Positions 26,206 through 35,566 of a stretch of 64,000 bases of DNA are shown here, one piece after another; positions within the stretch are counted from its first letter, which is position 1; every line of letters starts with the position of its first letter. Made by a program: the position numbers and the translations under genes. Origin of the DNA: Roseateles sp. DAIF2 (GTDB lineage Bacteria; Pseudomonadota; Gammaproteobacteria; Burkholderiales; Burkholderiaceae_C); NCBI RefSeq assembly GCF_015624425.1, contig NZ_CP049919.1, positions 744,001-808,000 on the forward strand, written 5' to 3'. The notes below the pieces were generated by a model, which saw nothing but the letters and a program-made list of their open reading frames with translations, made no database searches and was not told where the DNA came from.

Positions 26206-26580
26206 TCAATGCAGCGTGCCGCTGTCGGCCAGGGTGAACTCGGGCACCTCGGCGTAGAAGACCTCGGCCTGCTCGGTGACACACAGGTAGCGGCCGCGCA
26301 TGCTGCCCTGCGGCGTGCCGATCTGGGCCCAGGAGCTGTACTGGAACTTCTGGCCCGGCGCCAGCAGCGGCTGGTGGCCGACCACGGCCAGGCCCTTGAC
26401 CTCCTGCTCCTGGCCCTGGGTATCGACGATATGCCAGTGGCGCGCGACGAGCTGGGCGGTGATGTCGCCGCTGTTCTCGATCGTCACGGTGTAGCTGAAG
26501 GCGTACAGGCCCTGATCGGCCTGGGTTTGCTCGGGCAGGGGCTGGACCTGCACACTGCAAGTGAATCGCGGATGTGCCAT
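26206..26580 (-). CDS. apaG: ApaG protein
   Basis: 124-aa single-domain beta-sandwich protein with the family motifs YTVTIENSGDITAQLVARHW and YSSWAQIGTPQGSMRGRYLC. ApaG was linked to Co2+/Mg2+ efflux phenotypes; structures show an FN3-like fold, possibly for protein interaction. It is the first gene of the apaG-COG4389 pair and is divergent from tag with 88 bp between starts. Confidence 0.93.
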   Translation of the reverse strand: MAHPRFTCSVQVQPLPEQTQADQGLYAFSYTVTIENSGDITAQLVARHWHIVDTQGQEQEVKGLAVVGHQPLLAPGQKFQYSSWAQIGTPQGSMRGRYLCVTEQAEVFYAEVPEFTLADSGTLH

Positions 26581-26668
26581 GGCGCATTCTAGTCACCGCG
26601 CTATGCTGCGCCGCCTGGGCAAGGCATGACCCCGCGGGGCGCGCCGGCCGACAACCCTGGACGCGACG

Positions 26669-27289
26669 ATGACGGACTCACATTACCTGGCCGCCGACGG
26701 CCGGCCGCGCTGCCGCTGGTGCGCCGCCGGCGCCGACTGGCCGCCCTATCTGCACTACCATGACACCGAATGGGGCTTCCCGGTCGCCAACGACCGGCGC
26801 CTGTTCGAGAAGCTGTGCCTGGAGGGCTTCCAGAGCGGCCTGTCCTGGCGCACCATCCTGGCCAAGCGCGAGGCCTTCCGCGCCGGCTTCGCCAACTTCG
26901 AGATCGCGCGCGTCGCGGCCTTTGGCGCGGCCGATGTCGAGCGCCTGCTGCAGGACGCCGGCATCGTGCGGCATCGCGGCAAGATCGAGGCGGCGATCAA
27001 CAACGCGCAGCGCGCGCTGGAGCTGATCCGCGAGCAGGGCTCGCTGTCGGCCTATATCTGGCGCTTCGAGCCGGGCCCGGGCGAGGAGGCCGCGCATCTG
27101 AACCAGACCGAGTCGCCGGCCTCGCGCGCGCTGTCCAAGGACCTGAAGAAGCGCGGCTGGAAGTTCGTCGGGCCGACCACCATGCATGCCTTCATGCAGT
27201 CGATGGGCCTGATCAACGACCATGCGGCGATCTGCGTGACCCATGCCGAGGTGGCCGCACAGCGCCGCGATTTCGTCCGGCCCCGCTAG
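26669..27289 (+). CDS. tag: DNA-3-methyladenine glycosylase I
   Basis: 206-aa base-excision repair enzyme that removes 3-methyladenine from alkylated DNA. The zinc ligands match E. coli Tag: Cys15 (RCRW), His31 (YHDTEW), His185 and Cys189 ([10 protein letters not shown]). The catalytic Glu lies in LFEKLCLEG (Glu52). The helix-hairpin-helix segment [13 protein letters not shown] is present. Upstream of rpe with a 40-bp gap, so co-transcription is plausible. Confidence 0.94.
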   Translation: MTDSHYLAADGRPRCRWCAAGADWPPYLHYHDTEWGFPVANDRRLFEKLCLEGFQSGLSWRTILAKREAFRAGFANFEIARVAAFGAADVERLLQDAGIVRHRGKIEAAINNAQRALELIREQGSLSAYIWRFEPGPGEEAAHLNQTESPASRALSKDLKKRGWKFVGPTTMHAFMQSMGLINDHAAICVTHAEVAAQRRDFVRPR

Positions 27290-27329
27290 CGAATCCCTAA
27301 AATCGCGTCTTCTTCCGAGCCGCCGCATC

Positions 27330-28013
27330 ATGAGCACCACCTACCGCATCGCCCCCAGCATCCTGTCCGCCGATTTCGCCCGCCTGGGCGAGGAGGTCCG
27401 CCACGTGCTCGCGGCCGGCGCCGACTGGGTCCATTTCGACGTGATGGACAACCATTACGTGCCCAACCTGACCTTCGGGCCGATGGTCTGCGAGGCGCTG
27501 AAGAAGCATGCCGTCAAGCCCGACGGCACGCCGTGCGCCATCGACGTGCATCTGATGGTGCAGCCGGTCGACGCGCTGGCCCAGGCCTTCTGCAAGGCCG
27601 GCGCCGACCTGGTCAGCTTCCATCCCGAGGCCAGCGCCCATGTGGACCGCACCCTGCAGCTGATCAAGGGCGAGGGCAAGCAGGCCGGTCTGGTGTTCAA
27701 CCCGGGCACGCCGCTGGATGTGCTGGAATGGGTGATCGACAAGGTCGACCTGGTGCTGATCATGAGCGTCAACCCCGGCTTCGGCGGCCAGAGCTTTATC
27801 CCCAGCGCGCTGAAGAAGCTGGAGCGCGCGCGCAAGATCATCGACGCCAGCGGCCGCGACATCCGCCTGGAGATCGACGGCGGCGTCAAGGTCGACAACA
27901 TCCGCCAGATTGCCGACGCCGGCGCCGACACCTTCGTGGCCGGCTCCGCGATCTTCGGCAAGCCCGACTACAAGAGCGTGATCGACGCGATGCGCGCCGA
28001 ACTGGCCCGCTAG
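27330..28013 (+). CDS. rpe: Ribulose-phosphate 3-epimerase
   Basis: 227-aa TIM-barrel enzyme that interconverts ribulose 5-phosphate and xylulose 5-phosphate in the pentose phosphate and Calvin pathways. Motifs: [17 protein letters not shown], metal-binding [29 protein letters not shown] and the phosphate-binding DGGVKVDNI. The ATG at 27330 is preferred; the frame is open upstream into the tag 3' end. In related genomes gph usually follows closely; here it is almost 15 kb away. Confidence 0.95.
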   Translation: MSTTYRIAPSILSADFARLGEEVRHVLAAGADWVHFDVMDNHYVPNLTFGPMVCEALKKHAVKPDGTPCAIDVHLMVQPVDALAQAFCKAGADLVSFHPEASAHVDRTLQLIKGEGKQAGLVFNPGTPLDVLEWVIDKVDLVLIMSVNPGFGGQSFIPSALKKLERARKIIDASGRDIRLEIDGGVKVDNIRQIADAGADTFVAGSAIFGKPDYKSVIDAMRAELAR

Positions 28014-28024
28014 GCGGCGCTTCG

Positions 28025-31000
28025 ATGCGCTTCCTGCTCGGCGATTGGGCGGTCGACCCGGGCAGCAACAGCCTGAGCCGGGCCGGGGAGCGCCGCCAGG
28101 TCGAGCCGCGCGCGATGCAGGTGCTGCAGGCGCTCAGCGAGCGCCCCGGCGAGGTGTTCAGCGCCGAGCAGCTGCTGCAGCGCTGCTGGCCGGAGGAGCA
28201 GGGCCCGGCACTGGGCGACAACCCGGTGCACAAGACCGTGGCCCAGCTGCGCCGGGCGCTGGAAGACAGCGCGACCGAGCCGCGCTATATCGAGACCATC
28301 CGCAAGCGCGGCTACCGCGTGGTCGCGCCGGTGCGCTCCGATGCGCCGGGCGCCGCACCGCGCTCGCGCGAGGGCGGCTGGCGCGGCGGTTCGCCCTTTC
28401 GCGGCCTGCGCGCCTTCGACGCGGCCCATGCCGAGGTTTTCTTCGGCCGCGAGCTGGCGCTGCAGCAGCTGCTGGCCGCGGTGCAGGGGCAATGGCGGCA
28501 GCGTCGCGCCTTCACCCTGCTGCTGGGGCCCAGCGGTTCGGGCAAGACCTCGCTGGTGCTGGCCGGGCTGTTCCCGGCGCTGCGCGGCCTGGGCGCGACC
28601 CAGCTGGACCTGGGCGACATCGGCGCGCACCTGCCGCTGGCCGCGCTGGCGGCGGCGCTGCTGGACTGGGAGATCGGCCCGGCCGGCCGCGGCCTCTTCC
28701 CCGGCGCCAGCGCCGACACCCTGGCGCAGGACCTGGCGCTGCAGCCGGACACCGTGCTGGCCGAGATCGCGGCCGCGCGCGCCGGCCACGAGGCGCCGCT
28801 GCTGCTCTTCGTCGACCGGCTGGAGGCGCTGTTCGTCGCGCCCCATGTCGACGCCTTCGCGCGCCGGCTCTTCCTCGACACCCTGCAGGCGCTGGCCGAT
28901 GGCGGCGATGTGCTGGTGGTCGCGGCCTGCCGCAACGATTTCTACCCGCGCCTGTCCGAGCATGGCCTCCTGATGCGCGACAAGGCGCAGGGCGGGCATT
29001 TCGACCTGGTGCCGCCGACGCGCGCCGAGATCGCGCAGATGATCCGGCTGCCGGCGCGCGCCGCCGGCCTGAGCTTCGGCCTCGATCCCGAGACCCGCAC
29101 GCGGCTGGACGACCAGCTCTGCGACGACGCGGCCGCCAGCCCGGATGCGCTGCCGCTGCTGCAGTACACGCTGGAGGAGCTGTACCGCCGCCGCGGCCCG
29201 CATGGCGAGCTGCGCTTCGAGGCCTACCGCGAGCTGGGCGGGCTGGACGGCGCGATTGGCCGCCGCGCCGAGAGCGAGATCGCGGCGTTGCTGCCGATCC
29301 AGCAGCAGGCCCTGCCGCATGTGCTGGCGCTGCTGGTGATGCTGCCCGGCGAGGGCCAGGGCACGACCGGGCGCCGCGCGCTGTGGGACGAGCTGGATGC
29401 GCCGGCCGAGCGCGAGCTGGTGCAGGCCCTGGTCGATGCGCGGCTGCTGGTCAGCGACCTGGGCGAGGGCGAGCAGGCGGGTTTCCGGGTCGCGCACGAG
29501 GCGATCCTGCGCCGCTGGCCGCGCGTCACCGAATGGATCGCCGCGCACCAGCAGGCCCTGCAGCTGCGCAGCCGGCTGCGCCAGCAGGTCGCCCGCTGGC
29601 TGGCCGAGGGGCGTGCCGCCGAATACCTGCTGCCCAAGGGCAAGCAGCTGGTCGAGGCCGGCGAGCTTCTGGGGCGCAGCGAGTTCGGCTTCAGCGCCGA
29701 CGAGCAGGCTTTCGTCGCGGCCTCGCAGCGCCGCGCCGCCCGCGGCAACCGGCTGCGGGTCGCCGCGTTGGCCGGCCTGTCGCTGCTGCTGCTGCTGAGC
29801 GTCGGCCAGACCTGGCGTGCCGAGCGCGCCGAGCAGCTCGCCACCCGCCGCAGCGCCGAGGCCGACGACCTGCTGGGCTACATGCTGGGCGACTTCGCGG
29901 ACAAGCTGCGGCCGATCGGGCGGCTGGAACTGCTGGACAGCGTGGGCGGCAAGGCGCTAAGCCATCTGGCCGAGGGAGCGGTCGACGCCTCGCCGCAGGC
30001 GCGCCTGCAGCGCGCCCAGGCCCTGACGGTGATCGGCGAAGTGCGCGTCTCCAAGCGCGAGCTGGATGCGGCGATCGAGCCGCTGGAGCATGCGCGGGCG
30101 TTGCTGGCCGAAGGCCGTCCCGATGTGGCGCTGCTGCCGCGCTGGCGCAAGGCCCAGGGCACGGCGGACTTCTGGCTGGGCCATGCCCATTACACCAAGC
30201 GCCAGTTCGGGCCGGCCCGCCAGGCCTGGCTGGCCTATCGCGAACATGCGGCGCAATGGCTGGAGAGCGCGCCCGGCGAGCCCGATGCGATGGCCGAGCT
30301 GTCCTTTGCGGAGAACAGCCTGGGCACCTTGATGTTGGACTCCGGCGACCTGCCCGCTGCGGTGCGGCAGTTCCGTGCCTCGATCGAGCTGAAGCAGCGC
30401 GCGATGGCGCTGAAACCCGAGGACATGGCGCTGAAGGCCTGGTGGGCCAACAGCCTGACCTGGCTGGGCACCGCCTTGTTGCAGCAGGGCGAGTTCGCGG
30501 CCGCGCGCGCGCTGTTCGCCGAGGGTTTGCCGGCCATCGAGCAGGCACGCGCCAAGGCGCCCAACGATCTGGAATGGCTGGACAGCGAGGCGATGGCGCG
30601 CAGCTGGCTGGGCCTGGCCTGGCAGCGCCTGGGGCAGCAGGAATCGGCGCGTGCCGAATTCCGCGCCGCTTTGGCCCTGTTCCAGCAACTGCTGCGCCAG
30701 GAACCGGACAACCGCAAATGGCGTCATGGCCGCCTGCGGGTCGAGGCGCTGGAACTGGGGCTGCGCCCGCCCGGCAGCGGGGCAGGGGGGCGTTTGCAGG
30801 AGCTGCTGGGCGAGTTGCAGCGCCTGAACAGCGGCGCCAGCCTCACCGCGGCCGCGCGCCGCCTGCCGACGCAGGTGCAGCTCAGTCTGGCCCTGGGGCG
30901 CGACCTCTGGGCGCAAGGGCGTGCCGCCGAGGCCGAAACCCTGTGGACCCCGTTGCTGGCGACCCTGTCCGCTGCACTGCAGGCGCAACCCGATGATTTC

Positions 31001-31240
31001 CGCCTGCATGCCGAGCGCGCCAAGGTCCGGCTGGCCCTGGCCGGCCCCCAGCCGCGCGGGCCGCTCGCCCGGCGGCATTGCGAGACCGTGCTCACCGAGC
31101 TGGAGAAACTGCGGCCCTTGTTCATGGTTCATTACGAGATAACCGAATCCTGGGTCCAGGCATATTCGTGTCTGGACAGGGAGAGCCAAATAGAAGCGGA
31201 GCGTCGATGGATGGCCGAGCGTCTGGTTTTTAAACCCTGA
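28025..31240 (+). CDS. Winged-helix / STAND NTPase / TPR regulator
   Basis: 1071-aa three-part protein. Residues 1-103 form an OmpR-type winged-helix DNA-binding domain (Trans_reg_C, ending YIETIRKRGYRVVAPV). Residues about 122-560 form a STAND P-loop ATPase of the nSTAND1 type with GLRAFDAAHAEVFFGRE, Walker A GPSGSGKTS (168-176) and Walker B LLLFVDRLE (Asp264). A hydrophobic helix (about 577-598) and a helical repeat region of TPR type (600-1071) complete it. STAND proteins switch by ligand-driven oligomerisation. It starts 11 bp after rpe and is followed by a 126-aa gene; it probably controls that unit. Ligand and targets unknown. Confidence 0.85.
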   Translation: MRFLLGDWAVDPGSNSLSRAGERRQVEPRAMQVLQALSERPGEVFSAEQLLQRCWPEEQGPALGDNPVHKTVAQLRRALEDSATEPRYIETIRKRGYRVVAPVRSDAPGAAPRSREGGWRGGSPFRGLRAFDAAHAEVFFGRELALQQLLAAVQGQWRQRRAFTLLLGPSGSGKTSLVLAGLFPALRGLGATQLDLGDIGAHLPLAALAAALLDWEIGPAGRGLFPGASADTLAQDLALQPDTVLAEIAAARAGHEAPLLLFVDRLEALFVAPHVDAFARRLFLDTLQALADGGDVLVVAACRNDFYPRLSEHGLLMRDKAQGGHFDLVPPTRAEIAQMIRLPARAAGLSFGLDPETRTRLDDQLCDDAAASPDALPLLQYTLEELYRRRGPHGELRFEAYRELGGLDGAIGRRAESEIAALLPIQQQALPHVLALLVMLPGEGQGTTGRRALWDELDAPAERELVQALVDARLLVSDLGEGEQAGFRVAHEAILRRWPRVTEWIAAHQQALQLRSRLRQQVARWLAEGRAAEYLLPKGKQLVEAGELLGRSEFGFSADEQAFVAASQRRAARGNRLRVAALAGLSLLLLLSVGQTWRAERAEQLATRRSAEADDLLGYMLGDFADKLRPIGRLELLDSVGGKALSHLAEGAVDASPQARLQRAQALTVIGEVRVSKRELDAAIEPLEHARALLAEGRPDVALLPRWRKAQGTADFWLGHAHYTKRQFGPARQAWLAYREHAAQWLESAPGEPDAMAELSFAENSLGTLMLDSGDLPAAVRQFRASIELKQRAMALKPEDMALKAWWANSLTWLGTALLQQGEFAAARALFAEGLPAIEQARAKAPNDLEWLDSEAMARSWLGLAWQRLGQQESARAEFRAALALFQQLLRQEPDNRKWRHGRLRVEALELGLRPPGSGAGGRLQELLGELQRLNSGASLTAAARRLPTQVQLSLALGRDLWAQGRAAEAETLWTPLLATLSAALQAQPDDFRLHAERAKVRLALAGPQPRGPLARRHCETVLTELEKLRPLFMVHYEITESWVQAYSCLDRESQIEAERRWMAERLVFKP

Positions 31241-31277
31241 TCCATATCAAGACCAACCGTTGGAAAGGGATGAAAAC

Positions 31278-31658
31278 ATGACCATCGATACCTTCTATGT
31301 AAAGGCCAAGATCGACACGACCGGCAATTACGCCGATGCCAGCTATTTCAAGGATCCGGCCTGCACCCAGCCTGCCAGCCAGCCGCTGCGGATCAGCAAG
31401 ACGGCCGGCGTCTGCCGCTTCGTGCAGGTGAGCGATTCCGACCTGGTGCTGGTCGGTACGGTGTTCAAGACCCTGGGCCAGCCGCCGACCCTGAACAGCC
31501 AGAACTTCGCCGCGGCGAACGACGAATACACCGTGGCCGTGCCGATGCCCACGGCAACCGTGGTCACCAAGGGTGTGGTGCTGATGTTCTCGAGCCCCGG
31601 CGCGGTCGAGTCGCTGTACCCGACCACCGATCCCGAGGTCAAGAACGACGAAACCTGA
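31278..31658 (+). CDS. 126-aa hypothetical protein paired with the STAND regulator
   Basis: Starts MTIDTFYVKAKIDTTGNYAD with AAAGGGA about 9 nt before the ATG. No signal peptide or membrane helix; alternating polar/hydrophobic residues (YTVAVPMPTATVVTKGVVLMF) predict a beta-rich soluble protein. Two cysteines (residues about 34 and 48). No family recognised. It lies 37 bp downstream of the STAND gene and immediately upstream of a strong terminator, so the two form one transcription unit. Confidence 0.7.
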   Translation: MTIDTFYVKAKIDTTGNYADASYFKDPACTQPASQPLRISKTAGVCRFVQVSDSDLVLVGTVFKTLGQPPTLNSQNFAAANDEYTVAVPMPTATVVTKGVVLMFSSPGAVESLYPTTDPEVKNDET

Positions 31659-31680
31659 TCCCTCACGGAATTCGCCGTGC

Positions 31681-31705
31681 TGCCCGCTCTTCGGCGGGCA
31701 TTTTT
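31681..31705 (+). terminator. Rho-independent terminator
   Basis: TGCCCGC (31681-31687) and GCGGGCA (31694-31700) pair around a 6-nt TCTTCG loop and are followed by TTTTT. It ends the rpe / STAND / 126-aa unit. Confidence 0.88.
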
Positions 31706-31973
31706 ACGGGCTCACTTGATCCCGTTCTGCTTCCGTTGTGCATCCATGCGCTTGACCGGTTCTGGTCACAATGCCGGCTGGCCATGGCTGCCGGCATATC
31801 TCGGGGTTTGCGCTAGGTTTGACCCCTTCAGCCCCGCCGGAAGGTTTCCGGAAGGTTGTTTTTGCCACTTCTTCTTACATTTTCCCCAACCCGACGGATG
31901 CGCCGGGACCAGCGCGGGCCGCAAGGTGCCCGCCCACGAGGATCGGAACAGGGAAAGAAGAGGGGCGATTGAC
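31706..31973 (+). promoter_or_regulatory. Promoter region of the HTH gene with tandem direct repeat
   Basis: Together with the terminator this leaves about 315 bp without a coding gene. It holds two copies of CCGGAAGGTT (31837-31846 and 31848-31857) spaced by 11 bp, one helical turn, a layout typical of tandem operator half-sites. An imperfect dyad TGACC...GGTCA lies near 31754-31769. The stretch 31850-31900 is T-rich compared with surrounding DNA. No protein-coding signal was seen apart from the downstream gene. Confidence 0.45.
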
Positions 31974-32285
31974 ATGCAGGAGCAGCAGCAGCCGCCACAG
32001 CCAATGCTGGCGGGCGGCAAGACGGCAACCGGGCGGGTGTTCCTGGTTTCCGAGATATTGAAGGATCTGCGCGGCGGGAAACTGCAGAGCCAGGAAGAAA
32101 TGGCATTTGCCTGCAGCGATCAGAAAATCCGCGTCTCGATCGCGTCGATCAAGCGCGCCGAGACCGGAAAACCCGTCATCTATCGCGTGGCCCGGGAATT
32201 GGCCCGCTATTTCAATGTGCCGGTTCAAACCCTGATCCGGCCCGAAGAAAAATCCGCGATGGTGGTGCCGGAATCGGTTAACTGA
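31974..32285 (+). CDS. Small helix-turn-helix (XRE/Cro-like) protein
   Basis: 103 aa starting MQEQQQPPQPMLAGGKTATG, with AGAGGGG shortly before the ATG. Residues about 28-90 resemble a Cro/CI HTH: QEEMAFACSDQKIRVSIASI then KRAETGKPVIYRVARELARY, followed by FNVPVQTLI, the usual end of an XRE domain. A DNA-binding role is inferred. Codon use is less GC-rich than its neighbours, which suggests recent arrival. Flanked by terminators on both sides. Confidence 0.7.
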   Translation: MQEQQQPPQPMLAGGKTATGRVFLVSEILKDLRGGKLQSQEEMAFACSDQKIRVSIASIKRAETGKPVIYRVARELARYFNVPVQTLIRPEEKSAMVVPESVN

Positions 32286-32409
32286 TACCAATTTGATGCC
32301 AAGGGCCGTTTTGGCGCGGCCTCACACTGGCGCCTGCTCAGGGAACTGCGGATACAAGCGAAGAAGCGCGGATCAAGAACGCTGGGCCGCAGCAGCATTC
32401 TCCGTTTCG

Positions 32410-32452
32410 GGGCCCGATGTCACCGGCATCGGGCCCTCCTTTCTTCTTTTTC
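32410..32452 (+). terminator. Rho-independent terminator
   Basis: GGGCCCGATG (32410-32419) and CATCGGGCCC (32427-32436) form a perfect 10-bp stem with a 7-nt loop, followed by the pyrimidine run TCCTTTCTTCTTTTTC. It ends the HTH gene transcript before the phosphatase gene. Confidence 0.85.
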
Positions 32453-32484
32453 TTGATGCCCGCTTGTCTCTATCATGGCGGGCC

Positions 32485-32970
32485 ATGACGAAGCCGCTGC
32501 CCGCCCCCGCCGTCCTGCTGGTCTGCACCGCCAATATCTGCCGCTCGCCGATGGCCGAGGCGGTGCTGCGGGCGCAGGGCCTGTTCGGCCATGTCGAGTC
32601 GGCCGGTGTGTATGCCGGGCCGCGCGGTCAGCCGGTCGATGCGCGCGCGGCGCGCGCGCTGCTCAAGCGCGGCTACGAACTGGGCCGGCGCTGGCGTTCG
32701 CGCCCGCTGCCGCTGGAGCAGTTCGACCGTTTCGATCTGGTGCTGGCGATGGAGCAGGAGCATCTGCAGGCGCTGCGCGAGCGCTGTCCGGCGCATCTGC
32801 AGGGGCGGCTGCATCTCTTCCTCGATTTCGTGCCCGGCCGGGCCGGCGAGGAAGTGCCGGATCCCTATTTCGGCAGCGAGCAGGGTTTCGAGCATGTGCT
32901 GGACCTGCTGGAGCTGGGCGCGGCGGGCCTGCGCGGCGCGGTCGGGCGGGGGCTGTTGCTGCCGGCTTGA
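32485..32970 (+). CDS. Low-molecular-weight protein-tyrosine phosphatase family protein
   Basis: 161 aa. The P-loop CTANICRS (Cys14-x5-Arg20) is the catalytic C-x5-R signature, and the DP motif near EVPDPYFG supplies the general acid. It may dephosphorylate a tyrosine kinase or small phosphoprotein; no BY-kinase or exopolysaccharide genes are adjacent. The ATG at 32485 is used; a nearby ATG at 32475 is in another frame. Its stop codon abuts the left end of the inverted-repeat element. Confidence 0.88.
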   Translation: MTKPLPAPAVLLVCTANICRSPMAEAVLRAQGLFGHVESAGVYAGPRGQPVDARAARALLKRGYELGRRWRSRPLPLEQFDRFDLVLAMEQEHLQALRERCPAHLQGRLHLFLDFVPGRAGEEVPDPYFGSEQGFEHVLDLLELGAAGLRGAVGRGLLLPA

Positions 32971-33120
32971 ACCCAGATCCGGTAGTTGGGCGGGCCCGAA
33001 GCGTCAGACCAGCGGGTTCGCAGCGTTCATCACCGGAGTGATGAGCACAACGATGTCACCAAGGTACTGATTCGCAGGGCTTTCGAGGAAGGGTAAGCGG
33101 TCAACTGCCGGATCTGGGTT
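32970..33120. mobile_element. 151-bp element with 19-bp terminal inverted repeats (MITE-like)
   Basis: AACCCAGATCCGGTAGTTG (32970-32988) is matched in inverse orientation at 33102-33120 with 18 of 19 bases identical. The trinucleotide TGA flanks both sides if the repeat is counted from ACCCAG, a possible target duplication. Inside lies a perfect 7-bp stem-loop (33027-33044, TCATCAC / GTGATGA). No transposase fits in 151 bp, so it would be a non-autonomous element or the fused ends of a decayed insertion sequence. Family not assigned. Confidence 0.5.
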
Positions 33121-33174
33121 GAATGGGGGCGATCCCGGCTGCGCAAGCCCGGCCTCTGGGCTTAAGCTCGGCCG

Positions 33175-34644
33175 ATGCAGATACGCACCAAGCTGGCTCT
33201 CCATCTGGCGGTGCAGATCGTGTGGGTGGCGCTGCTGGTGCTGGCCCTGCTGCATCTGGCCGTCAGCTACCGCACCCTGGAGCAGGCGCAGGCCCGGCAG
33301 CGCGAGGCGCAGCGCCTGGTGGTCGAGTTCTACCAGAGCGCCGATGCGCTGAGCCTGATGGCGCGGCTGTTCGTGCTGCGGCACGAGGCGCGCTATGCCC
33401 GGCATTACGAGGAGATCGCGAACATCCGCGAGGGGCTGGCCGAGCGGCCGCTGGACTACGACCCCGGCTACTGGCAGCTGCGCCTGGCCGAGCCGGCCGA
33501 CGCGGCCGCCTCGCGCCCGCTCGGCGAGGCGCGCGCGCTGCTGCTGCGCCTGCGCGACCTGGGGCTGACGGAGGCGGAGCAGGCGCTGCTGGAGGAGGGG
33601 CGGCGCCAGTCGGAGACGCTGATGGCGGTGGAGCGGCGCGCGATGGTGCTGGCCGAGGCGCGCAGCGGCCCGGCCTGGCGCGAGGCGCTGGAGCTGGTGC
33701 ATGGCGAGGCCTATCTGCGCGGGCGCGCGGCGCTGATCCGGCCGATGCAGCGCATGCTGCGCGATCTGGAGGCGCGCCTGCATCGCGATCATGCCGAGGG
33801 CCGCGCCGGCATGGAGCGCGCGGCCTGGCTGGCCGGCGGCGCGGTGCTGTTGCTGACCCTGCAGGCCCTGCTGTCCGCCTGGAGCTTCGACCGCTCGGTG
33901 CGCCAGCCGCTGGCGGTGCTGCGCGCCTGGGCCCAGTCGGTGCGCGCCGGCCGCCATGACAGCCGCACCCGGCTCAAGGGCGACAACGAGTTCGGCGAGT
34001 TGTCGGGCGTGATCGACGAGATGGCGGAATCGGTCGAGCGCAGCTTGGCCGGGCTGCGCGAGGAGGTGCAGCGCCGCACCCGGGCCGAGGAGGTGGTGCA
34101 GCACCTGGCCAACCATGACGCGCTGACCGGCCTGCCCTCGCTGCGCCTGCTGCACGACCGGCTGGACCGGGCGCTGGCGCGCGCCGAGCGCGAGAAGGAG
34201 GGCCTGGCCGTGCTGTTCATCGACCTGAACGGCTTCAAGCCGGTCAACGACCGCTATGGCCACGAGTCCGGCGACATGGTGTTGAAGGTGGTCGGCCAGC
34301 GCCTGGCCAGCGCGCTGCGCGAATCCGACACGGTGGGCCGGGTCGGCGGCGACGAGTTCGTCGCGCTGCTGGTCGACGTGGCCGGGCGCGAGGCGGCCGA
34401 GCAGGTGCGTGCCAAGCTGGAGCTGCTGGTGCGCCAGCCGATCTATCTGCCGGTGCCCAAGGTGGTGGTGCAGATCTCGGCGGCGATGGGCGTGGCGCTG
34501 TACCCGGAGACGGCGCGCGACGCCGCCGGTCTGCTGCGCCTGGCGGACCAGGACATGTACAAGCGCAAGGCGGCGCAGAAGGCGATGGCCCCACCGGCGC
34601 CGCCGCCGGTGGAACTGGGCGGCGGCGGGCCGCCCCCGGGCTGA
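33175..34644 (+). CDS. Membrane diguanylate cyclase with HAMP domain
   Basis: 489 aa. First membrane helix 8-30, helical periplasmic sensor region 31-215, second helix about 218-240, HAMP linker about 240-300, and a GGDEF domain with intact GGDEF at 391-395 and an RxxD allosteric site five residues before it. It should make c-di-GMP and be subject to product inhibition. The C-terminal tail is proline- and glycine-rich. Convergent with psuG, leaving only 4 bp between stops. Signal unknown. Confidence 0.9.
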   Translation: MQIRTKLALHLAVQIVWVALLVLALLHLAVSYRTLEQAQARQREAQRLVVEFYQSADALSLMARLFVLRHEARYARHYEEIANIREGLAERPLDYDPGYWQLRLAEPADAAASRPLGEARALLLRLRDLGLTEAEQALLEEGRRQSETLMAVERRAMVLAEARSGPAWREALELVHGEAYLRGRAALIRPMQRMLRDLEARLHRDHAEGRAGMERAAWLAGGAVLLLTLQALLSAWSFDRSVRQPLAVLRAWAQSVRAGRHDSRTRLKGDNEFGELSGVIDEMAESVERSLAGLREEVQRRTRAEEVVQHLANHDALTGLPSLRLLHDRLDRALARAEREKEGLAVLFIDLNGFKPVNDRYGHESGDMVLKVVGQRLASALRESDTVGRVGGDEFVALLVDVAGREAAEQVRAKLELLVRQPIYLPVPKVVVQISAAMGVALYPETARDAAGLLRLADQDMYKRKAAQKAMAPPAPPPVELGGGGPPPG

Positions 34645-34648
34645 TAGC

Positions 34649-35554
<906 letters not shown>

Positions 35555-35566
35555 GGGGATGGATCC

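Noticed and set aside
33004..33120. Possible protein remnant on the minus strand inside the 151-bp element (ends NAANPLV)
   Set aside because: Short, unrecognised, and fully contained in the inverted-repeat element; not enough to call a gene fragment.
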